Positions 35,670 to 43,259 of a stretch of DNA of 64,000 nt are shown in pieces. The position numbers were made by a program, and so were the translations under genes. Under the pieces are notes generated by a model. The model saw only the letters and a program-made list of their open reading frames with translations. It had not been told where the DNA came from and did not search any database. Origin of the DNA: Durusdinium trenchii (taxonomy: Eukaryota > Sar > Dinophyceae > Suessiales > Symbiodiniaceae); NCBI GenBank assembly GCA_963970005.1, contig CAXAMN010000015.1:235002-299001 (forward strand). The letters run 5' to 3'. Every line of letters begins with the position of its first letter. The first letter of the stretch is position 1.

Positions 35670-36570
35670 ATGTTGTTGACCTAATGCTCTTCCAGTTATA
35701 TTGCCATGTTGCATCTAACCCCAATGGAAACGCAGCATCCAGACGACTTTCTACAAGACCAGACGACTTAACACAAGTGCTAGTATAATCTGGGAGGTTT
35801 TGCATAAAAGGTGTTGGGGGGTTGAACCTGCTGAACCTGCGGGGCGGAGCCTTGGAAGATCCTGGATCTGCTGGTGGGAAGGTGGGAGGATGGGAGGGTG
35901 GTCCAAATTCGTGCCATCAACTTCAAGCTCAATGCTTGGGCCGTACGTCTGGCATGTTTGGATGTTGCAGAGCACTTCAATGACCTATCACTTACCGTAG
36001 CTTTTCTTATTGCCGTTGCCAGCCAGGTTGGGTTCTACCCTCAGAGTGGCAGTTGCATCTTCACATCAACTCATGACTCAATCCTTTATTCTAGTCAGAC
36101 TGACACTCAGATTCGGTTTCTCTTCCTGTTCAGATTCACAGTCACTCCTTGTCACATTCATATTCAAATTCCGGATTCAGCGTAGGATTCTTGATGGAGC
36201 TCATTTCCAAGGAATGGACGCTTGTCTTTTCGCACATCAATATCTTCGAAGTGCACCCGGCGCGTTTGGAAGTTCTGAAGTTTATGATATGAGCGAATGC
36301 AGCTGGATTTGTGATTGGCTTACTATATCTGCAGCGGTCTTAGCTGTTTCAATCAGCCATAAGACCTTCACCGTCTATCGCCACTTCTGAGCAATGGTGC
36401 GCCATTCCACCACTTCTGAGCGGTATGAGCACAAGTGGAAGACACATGTTGCAGGCGGCTACAAGTGCCTCAGTTCAAATTTTGAGCAGCACGTGTTTCC
36501 AGGCCCGATGGCCATGCCAAAACCGCTCAGGCTCCAACATTTGAGATGGGAGGGGGACGAAGTGACGGAA
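35670..36570. other. Element interior, no firm gene
   Basis: Overlapping frames on the plus strand (35874-36185, 36010-36390) lack motifs. A third copy of the word tggaaacgcagcat, also seen at 30670 and 35622, lies at 35726. This links the two arms of the element. Confidence 0.4.
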
Positions 36571-36576
36571 ATCTAG

Positions 36577-36768
36577 ACGAGGAACTTTGAGAACAAGGGC
36601 CAGCAGATCCAGGGCCTGAAGATCCAGCCGAAGGTTGAAATAAAAAAGATGCCGGTGGAACCGGAGGGGAAGAAGGCCATGAAGGTCATGAAGGCGATGA
36701 AGGCCATGAAGGAGACGAACGCAATGAAGGCGAAGAAGACAATGAAGGCCAAGACGGCCAAGAAGTAG
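36577..36768 (+). CDS. Terminal exon with Met-Lys-Ala repeat tail
   Basis: After a TAG (usable as an AG acceptor at 36575-36576) the frame reads TRNFENKGQQIQGLKIQPKV. A basic tail with KKAMKVMKAMKAMKETNAMK follows and ends MKAKTAKK, then TAG at 36766-36768. Tails of repeated MKAMK are, from memory, frequent in dinoflagellate predicted proteins and resemble histone-H1-like basic tails, so nucleic-acid binding is a reasonable guess. No upstream exon was found. The opposite strand is open too, but gives a Leu/His-rich product typical of a shadow. It lies inside the inverted-repeat element, on the strand opposite to the transposase. Confidence 0.5.
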   Translation, partial: TRNFENKGQQIQGLKIQPKVEIKKMPVEPEGKKAMKVMKAMKAMKETNAMKAKKTMKAKTAKK

Positions 36769-36849
36769 ATACGGCCAAGACGGTGCGAAAAAGGTGTCAG
36801 ACAACCATCTGCCGAGCCAACTTGAATGAAATTGAGTATCCATCTAGAC

Positions 36850-37592
36850 CCAATCAATGTCGAACTTATCGTGTTTTGCAAGCATGACAGGTGCTGGTGC
36901 AGACAGAAGGCAAGGCAGACAAGTGTCAAAAATGGGTTCTTGATCCATTGGGAATCCGAATTTGACAAATGATACACACATGTCCCACGTGGTTTGAATC
37001 TGAAACAATGCGCAAATGTCATGTGACAGTGTGTCCATTGCTTCTGGCAAGGCTTTCAACCAACAAATCGTTGACGTTGGCAGGTCAAATCGTTGTCGAG
37101 CACGCGCACTTCGAGGTTGCGCAGGTGGCTCCGGCATGCTTTGAACCAGTCGGAGTTGACAAACCAGTGCAGCGGTTGATTTGGCAAAATTTGGCAACAT
37201 GTTGACTGAACATTCAGACTCAGAACGATTTCAGACCCGGCCCAAAGTCTGCACAAAGCCAGACTGCACACAACAAGCATAAGCCAGGCCTCCGGCGAAA
37301 TCGTAAGCCAAATGGCCAGCGCTGACAAGGATGGTGCTTTAACTGCGGTGTGATTATTCATCAGCCAGCAAGGCCGGCGACTTTGAACAATTGACTTTTT
37401 TACACCATAATCAAAGAAAGTGGACCGGCCTACGCCAGGTTGAAAAAATCCCTCGCTACTTGTCTTTGTGTTGTCACAGGGCTCAGATGGGCCACGATGT
37501 TCAGCAAGTTTATGAATGACCCTGACATCATCACAATAATCATCAATCAAGGGGGCCACTAAGTGGGGGAGTTGAAGATTGTTGAAAAGCAT
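36850..37592 (-). CDS. Possible second minus-strand gene in element
   Basis: One frame (37592 down to about 37210) begins LFNNLQLPHLVAPLIDDYCD and continues DVRVIHKLAEHRGPSEPCDN. A different frame (about 37190 to 36850) reads RFDLPTSTICWLKALPEAMD and on to FGFPMDQEPIFD. Both look protein-like, and the change of frame could be an intron. The plus strand is also open at 36969-37205. No domain was recognised and no start was determined. Confidence 0.3.
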
Positions 37593-37599
37593 TTACGGG

Positions 37600-38776
37600 G
37601 GTATAAAGCACCTGCATGGCTCCCTCCACAAGTGTCCCGGCTTTTCCAGCGCTTAGACATGCACACCACCAGAAAAAACAATGCCAAGACAATCAAAATC
37701 AATCAAACATCAGAACAATTCAGAACATATCAGAACAAACTCCACCACTCCATGTGAAGCCGATACGAACCTCGTGATCAGTATGGTGGATGGTGCCTGG
37801 ATGAGACTGTCTGACTTGCAATAAGGTACTCCCCAAATCATCACGTGATATCATGTGTCTGTCCCCCAGTTTGTGTTGAGGGACCTTTTCACCACGAAGC
37901 CTTCCAAAGTGGGCGCACTATGGGGCACTGATTGCTCCAGGGAAATGCATCCTCACTCCAACACCCCTCAAGTGGAAAACAAAGACCAGAAATGACCAGA
38001 ACATACCAGAACCATGTTTCCTTTTGCTACTGGGTTCCTTTGCAAGCGGTGGAGATCGGTGGAGTGTGGTGGAGTGAACTGGACTGGAGTGGAGTGAAGT
38101 GGAGTGGAGTGGCGTGGAGTGGAGTGGTGCGGAGGCCATGTGCTGCACACAGACACTGTATGATACTGTATGGCTCTCACCCCCCAAGCTCACCCCGACA
38201 CATGAAAAGAGGACTCCTGAGCTTGGCGCCATAGTCTATCCCTGTTCTCCACCCGAAATGGTGGCCAGAGCCAGCCCCGGGGTCCCCAGGTCGGCAATTC
38301 CAATCCCCAACCAAATCCGCCCATGCTACGCGTTAGGGGGGTCCTGACGGATCAGCCGGGTTATTGAAAAATCTCTGACCCGGGGCCAGGCAAGGAATAT
38401 GACTACTCAAGAACCCTCGTGTCGGTGCTGGGGGGCAAAATTGGCGCCATTAGTGTTCCAGCATCATTTTGGATCCATGCAGTAGCTTTCGCATGGTCCA
38501 TGCGGAGTGATGCTGGACACGCATGCACATACACATGCTGGACACACATGCACATACACAATGTTTTGGGGACAGTGGTGGAGTGTGGCGGAATGGAGTG
38601 GAATGGATTGGAGTGGAGTCCAAGCTCCAAAGTGACGATGATCAAGAGCGAAGATCACGATAGCGGAGTGGGGGTAGAGCATTATTTTATCAGCAAAATA
38701 TGGCAAACCTGAAGAAACTTTAAACAAATTGGTTTGAGTTGGTGCCAAGGATATTTTCCGCTCCATTTCGAATAAA
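37600..38776. repeat. GGAGT/GTGGA minisatellite blocks in right arm
   Basis: Two blocks rich in the pentamer GGAGT lie at 38048-38137 and 38570-38620. Between them is a cacatgctggacacacatgc repeat (38515-38560). No coding frame survives without repeat bias. The first block gives His/Ser/Pro-rich frames on the minus strand and Trp/Ser/Gly-rich ones on the plus strand. Confidence 0.8.
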
Positions 38777-39302
38777 TTAGTAATAAACATGTTACCAACC
38801 CTAGAGTGATAAGGACACTTCAGTTGTTCTTGGATGTTGTGTTTTGGGGTGTTGGGCACCTTACCCCCCCTCCCCCCGCCCCAGACCATCTTTAATTCAT
38901 AATGCAGCATTCAGACTCAACCGTTCAAAATAGTCAGTTACATGAATCATTTATTGCGTTCAAATTTAGATTCAACTGTCCAAAGCATATTCTCCAAGAG
39001 AGACTCGCTTATACATACATGATGCCATTCAGACTTGACGGTCCACAAGACTCACTTAAATTTTTAAATGTGTCCTCAAGTTCAGACTCAACTGTTTAAA
39101 AGATATTATGAATCATAAGTTAAGAAATCTTCTTCTTCTTCCTCCCCTTCTGCTTTAGCATCCAAATCAAAGGTGAATAGGAAAACTGAGAGCATCTTCA
39201 TCTTTTTCCTCCCCCTCTTCTTTAGTATCAATATCATTAGCGTCAGAAACAAGAAAACTGAGAGTCAAAAAAAGTGAGAGTCATTTTTGCAAGCCCCCCT
39301 GA
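38777..39302 (-). repeat. Right terminal inverted repeat (526 bp)
   Basis: Reverse-complement partner of 29992-30517. The inner end is ttagtaataaac and the outer end gcaagccccccTGA, with TTAA at 39303-39306 directly outside. The outer 250 bp are nearly identical to the left copy. Inside, a roughly 30-bp segment (ttattgcgttcaaatttaga onward, near 38950) is unique to this copy. TTAA at both edges is compatible with a 4-bp target-site duplication, but a TA duplication (usual for the pogo/Tc1 group) is also possible. Confidence 0.92.
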
Positions 39303-39675
39303 TTAAGTGCAATAGTTAGGAGCGGGTAGAGTAGACTAGAAGAGGGACAACAGAGGGAAAGGCACCGACACACAAGTGTGTCGAGCACCATTTCCCCCTG
39401 CTACCCTAATTAGAGGGGGGGGAGGGGTTGGGGTGTTTGGGGTAGAGAACACGTAGGGGTTCATTCTCCGTTGACCCGGCGGTTTGGATATCAGTCGCAA
39501 ATCCGTGAAGCCCGGCGGCTTTGATTTCGAGAATGCAGTAGTGAAACGAAAGTCAGTTAAGATAATCCAACGCATGCTGGAAACAGTTGAGTCAGTTACA
39601 CGGTAGTCCGGAGTGAGAACGGCGCCTCCTTGCGGAGGATCACACTGTGCACCGAAGTGGGACGGCAAAGCGGCA
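39303..39675. other. Spacer between element and direct repeat
   Basis: G-rich and C-rich patches, unrelated to the left spacer (29653-29991). No gene seen. Confidence 0.55.
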
Positions 39676-40121
39676 CACACTTTGACAATGGGTTTGCAGG
39701 TAACTCTGTTCCCAGGTCGAAAAGGGCGATGGAACAGAAAGGTGGCTGAGTCCGAAAAACTTGAAGATGTTTAACAAAGGTTTTGCGTGACTGCGGAAGC
39801 TAGTTACTGCATTAGCACTTTACTGCAAGAACGGTAAGGTGAAAGGGTCCGAAGAACAGAACTGTTTAACAAACGCACTAGCGCTTGGCTTTACCAAAGC
39901 TAAGGAAACCTGTCTTGGGGGGGATATCATGCGAAGAACCACCATGGAAACAAAAAAGGAAAAGTGGAGTCACAGCGTAAACAACAGTTTTTTGCAGGTA
40001 CGTGGAAATGGCGTCCCATTTCCATATCCTCGGATGCATCGCCAGCTTCGTTGACCAGGCGGCGATGCATCCTGCCTGGTCCCCTGCGATATGAACCGAA
40101 CCGAAACTCTTTGGAACAGAG
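39676..40121 (+). repeat. 440-bp direct repeat, copy 2
   Basis: Near-identical to 29217-29652 and in the same orientation. Differences are single bases and short indels (for example ttggc inserted before tttaccaaagct). It ends 45 bp from the host exon at 40166, with a CA microsatellite in between. Confidence 0.9.
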
Positions 40122-40165
40122 TGTGACACACACACACACACTATTTCCACTTGCATCCAAGTGGC

Positions 40166-40264
40166 AAAGGATGGTGCTGAGTTATCGTGGGGCCAGACTG
40201 TGAAACTCACAGCTTGGTTCACCAGGTCTGCATTCACCTCCAACCAGTCCCCCACTTCAAGCTC
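40166..40264 (-). CDS. Host gene exon: GDW-VEV segment
   Basis: Follows a TGCTAG acceptor (40265-40266) and encodes ELEVGDWLEVNADLVNQAVS, then FTVWPHDNSAPSF, ending at a GC donor. In the recalled dinoflagellate family this segment reads LE-x-GDW-VEV-x-VDL-x3-V-x-F-x-VWP. The pattern GD-x-(I/V)-x-V-x-x-DL-x(4)-V-x-F resembles the end of a SPRY-type beta-sandwich, which is inference. Phase 0 at both ends. Confidence 0.75.
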
Positions 40265-40506
40265 CTAGCAAGCAATGGGGTCAATCTGTAATTCCAGTCC
40301 ACGCGCCATGTTGCAAATGCTGGGCCCAAAAAAAGAATGGCAGAGCAATGATTGTGCATCATCAAGCGAGCACTGTTTGTGTATCGGTGTGACAATCACA
40401 CACCAGTGCATGAGTCGAAACTGGAGGGGAATGAACAAATATGAACAGCCCCTGACCCTGCTGTTGCTGGCTCACATCACGGGCACGCTTGGTGTGAAAG
40501 CGGCTC

Positions 40507-40603
40507 CTTGACCCTCTGACTGCAGCGCACAACCTCGTCATGCACACGGATGCAAATGCGGCCAGTGCGGTTTGCGAAGATGGAGATGATCTTCTGGATG
40601 TTC
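40507..40603 (-). CDS. Host gene exon: NIQKI segment
   Basis: After acceptor ACAAG it encodes NIQKIISIFANRTGRICIRV, then HDEVVRCSQRVK. It matches the recalled family pattern NIQ-x-IVSIF-x-NR-x-GRICIR. The donor is AAG|GAGCC, a GA dinucleotide, joining in phase 0 to ELEVGDW across a 242-nt intron (40265-40506). The frame continues open beyond it (to 40477), but the family comparison favours the splice. Confidence 0.75.
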
Positions 40604-40689
40604 CTTGTAACGACACGTAACGACCGCACTAGCAAATACACTTGCAGTTCTGCATGCAAATTTTGTAAAACTGCTGGGCAACTTCGAGC

Positions 40690-40786
40690 TTCCGGGTGCA
40701 TGGCAAATCGGAGGAAAGGATGAAGCCAACTCCATCCGCGCTACACAACTCACCCTCTGTGAATTGCACGGAGTAGTGGACGGTTC
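40690..40786 (-). CDS. Host gene exon: ADGVGF segment
   Basis: After acceptor CTGCAG it encodes TVHYSVQFTEGELCSADGVG, then FILSSDLPCTRK, the most characteristic part of the family (GEL-x-x-ADGVGF-x-x-SS-x-LPC-x-K). The donor is CGGAA|GCTCG and the 86-nt intron (40604-40689) has GC-AG ends, joining TRK|NIQKI. A consensus-looking GTGAGT inside this exon (40748-40753) is not used in this model. Confidence 0.78.
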
Positions 40787-41205
40787 CTGCAGAGTGTCAT
40801 TGTAGACGAGTTGTAAAGCATGCGAAGTCGTTTGCAGGTCTTGATCTCCAAAGCCTGGGTTCGATCATCTAGCCAAGTTGGTCGCGCCTTGAAAGTGAAC
40901 CTTGTTCTCTGAGACAATGCTGAGTCTGCCTGAATGGCAGAATGACTGAATGTGAGAAACCATTCACACATTGCAACTTACCGCAAGCTACGCTGCAGCT
41001 ACACAAGTTATCACAAGTTACAGGACAGCGACAGAAAATCGTATAAGTTGTATAAGACACGTCTTTTTGTTGTTCTGCCATGATGAGTTCAGTGAACCGA
41101 AGCACCAGTGAGCATAGAACGACACTTTTACAAGCGGGCCATGTGTTTGTAGATGTTTGTAGAACGTCTAAGACTAAGACTAAGAAAAAACAAATCCAAA
41201 CGGGC

Positions 41206-41290
41206 GATGTTGCACAGCAAGGTGCCCTTGTTGTACTTCTTGGTAAAGGTTCGTGCATCAGATGAGAGAGCCCCCATGCTGGAGTTTTTC
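41206..41290 (-). CDS. Host gene exon: LSSD-RxFTK segment
   Basis: After acceptor TCCAG it encodes KNSSMGALSSDARTFTKKYN, then KGTLLCNI. It matches the recalled family stretch G-x-LS-x-D-x-R-x-FTK-x4-G-x-L. The lower edge is set at a possible GC donor and is approximate. About ten residues expected before TVHYS are missing, so a small exon between 41205 and 40787 has not been identified. Confidence 0.6.
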
Positions 41291-41418
41291 CTGGACCAGC
41301 TGCTAGCAGGCAAACACAAATTACACGAAAATAGCTGTCGAAGGCTAGTGGCAGCCTTTCCCATTCCTATCACAACCACCAAGCCACTGCGAAATTCAAG
41401 CCTGTCGTGCTGCTAAGC

Positions 41419-41550
41419 TTCTGGTGAAACCGATGTGCCATGCCCATTGGCGGACTATCTGCATTTGGTTGCGACATGTCTGGCTCTGTGGCTGTCGCAA
41501 CTATCGACGGCATGGGCTGAACCATACCTTGCCGCTGCGTCCTGGGCTGA
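41419..41550 (-). CDS. Host gene exon: linker and HRFH motif
   Basis: Encodes GMVQPMPSIVATATEPDMSQ, then PNADSPPMGMAHRFHQK. HRFH marks the start of the conserved domain in the recalled family. The donor is AGAA|GCTTAG (GC), and the 128-nt intron (41291-41418) restores a Lys codon across the junction. The upstream edge is approximate, with AG candidates near 41545-41565. Confidence 0.6.
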
Positions 41551-41819
41551 CAGGATTGTCCCAGCAAAGCCCAGAGTCCCAGAGGGGATGCCCGTTTCCG
41601 AAAGTTAAGATCATTTAAGGTTCTGTGTATGGAGGCCTCGTCACACGTCCACAGCAAGGGTCCCTTACTGGCTTCATCTAAGGAAAAAAGTGTTCATCAA
41701 AGTGTTGAAAACAATGTTTCTTTTAAACATAGCTGTCCAATCCGGTTCCAAACAGCGTTCATCCTTTACATCCGCCAGGATTATATAGGGCGTTTGCCAA
41801 AATGGTCATATGCAGCCCA

Positions 41820-42110
41820 GGCATGCACAAGTTGTTTGCATTCCAAGGATCGGAGACATAACTACCGGGAGCATGCCCATACCCATTGGCATCCCGTAGG
41901 GGACTGCGAAAATCATGCCACTCGGCTGTTGCATGGCATGCTGCATCATAGGCTGCTGCATGGGCAACTGCATCGGCTGCTGCACAGGCTGCATGGGCTG
42001 CTGCAGGGGCATCATCACTTGCTGGTGCTGAGGTGCTGCTGTCTGCAGTAGTTGCAGTCCTTGCTGAAGCTGCTCAGGCTGCTGAGGCTGCTGCGGCCTC
42101 ACTGGTCTCT
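41820..42110 (-). CDS. Host gene exon: Gln/Met/Pro-rich N-terminal region
   Basis: Encodes a low-complexity region starting near VRPQQPQQPEQLQQGLQLLQ, then runs of MPLQQPMQPVQQPMQ and a Gly/Met/Pro stretch (PYGMPMGMGMLP). Such prion-like regions are common in RNA-binding or scaffold proteins, but nothing here proves that. A stop lies just upstream in frame, so this is an internal exon after an AG. I attach it to the host gene because the next exon downstream has the same Met/Pro/Gln bias. Confidence 0.5.
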
Positions 42111-42540
42111 ACGACGACTCATCAACTGCAAGTGCCTATGACTATGAGAATATCCAAATGTTACGTTTAATTTGTTTTAAGCATGGCATCCTTAATTATA
42201 TATATATAATTCGAAAATCAAGAAAATCCAGATCAAGATTGATTTATATTGCGCCCCAACATCAAGTTTTTGGAGCCATAAGAATAGTCAGGCTCATTCA
42301 GGATCGATACTTACTATATACAAAATTCAGTTATAAAAAAAAACGAAAGCAAATGTAATGAACTCCAGAGGTGAGTATTGTTGCGGCTACCCCACCCCTT
42401 AGTACGAGTCTCACATTATGAACTGAACCGAAAAAAACGCGTCTTGCCCAACTATTCCAGTAGTGCGTACCGCTACAAATAGCAAAAGCCACACCACAAC
42501 CTTCAAATTCACCTGCCTCTTGAACGGATGTGCTGCTGAT

Positions 42541-42905
42541 CATTGCTGATCGAACGCAGGACGAACCGAATCCTTGAACAGGTGGAAATATGGAACTTGC
42601 CAAGGCTCGAGTTCGGCTGTCCCACTTGAGGCTGCGTCGCAGGCGGCAATGGCTTGGCCTAGCAAATCACCCGCGTGGCGGGAACGTGTGCGTTGCGAAG
42701 CCAAAGCGTGCCGTGTTGCATACTTTGTCCGTCTTTGGACTCTTGCCTTAGGGGTCAGGTCATCGTCATCTGTCTGAAAATCCAAGTTGTCGCTGGGAGA
42801 TTCCGTAGCAGCAGTGCTGAAGGACCATTTGTCCAAGACAGTGGGCTCAAAGCCTGATGCAAGGCGGTGCAAGATAGTTTGTGCAAATGTGTTCTGAGAT
42901 TGACT
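42541..42905 (-). CDS. Candidate exon, unknown protein
   Basis: After a TCTCAG acceptor the frame reads NTFAQTILHRLASGFEPTVL, then an acidic patch (DFQTDDDDLTPKARVQRRTK) and LLGQAIAACDAASSGTAELE. Composition is clearly protein-like. It may belong to the host gene at 40-42 kb or to a neighbour; phase with the exon at 43124 does not match directly. No domain was recognised. Confidence 0.4.
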
Positions 42906-43000
42906 TCTAGCCAAGCACACCAGGCTTGAACGAATTTAAAGTGCAATGCATCGAGCCGATGCAATCTACAATGAACTCGAGCGCTTCACATTCAGACGCG

Positions 43001-43100
43001 TCTTTGCTCCTAGTAGCGATGCCCTTTGCTCCTAGTAGCGTCCCTGCCACTAGTAGTAAGGCCAAGAGCCCCTAGTAGCTTCTTGTTACTACTAGTCCTA
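43001..43100 (+). repeat. CTAGTAG dispersed repeat, partial copy
   Basis: Contains ctcctagtagcgatgccctt and tagtaaggccaagagccc, in the same orientation as the 18 kb copy. It lies between two candidate exons of the same strand, so it may be intronic. Confidence 0.9.
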
Positions 43101-43123
43101 TTGAGAACGGTTTGTCTGCTCAC

Positions 43124-43230
43124 CTTCATCCATCTTCTTGAGCTTCGTCTTGTCCCACAGGAGGTCAGCGACTGAAGACTCAAAAGTGCCCAGGCCAATC
43201 GGATCCCACAACAAGCGATCAGTTGCATTC
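43124..43230 (-). CDS. Candidate exon, unknown protein
   Basis: Bounded by CCAAG acceptor and a GTGAGC donor. Encodes NATDRLLWDPIGLGTFESSV, then ADLLWDKTKLKKMDE. Length and sites are typical of an internal exon. I do not recognise the protein. Its downstream neighbour on this strand may be 42541-42905. Confidence 0.5.
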
Positions 43231-43259
43231 CTTGGCTTAGCAAATTATAGCTTTCATGG

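Larger units (their letters stand above)
28374..40165 (-). other. 11.8-kb host intron holding a transposon
   Basis: The donor is GC (TTT|GCCACT, 40164-40165) and the acceptor CTGAG (28374-28375). The junction is in phase and restores the expected family sequence. The other introns of this gene are 86-242 nt, so this one is about 50-130 times larger. Its extra length is explained by the direct-repeat pair and the 9.3-kb inverted-repeat element inside it. The transposase gene inside runs in the same direction as the host gene. Host mRNA would need to splice across the entire element. Confidence 0.65.

Noticed and set aside
40650..40753. GTGAGT donor and CAG acceptor giving an in-phase 104-nt intron
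   Set aside because: It would remove the conserved GEL-x-x-ADGVGF segment and use a frame without family similarity. The GC-donor model fits better.
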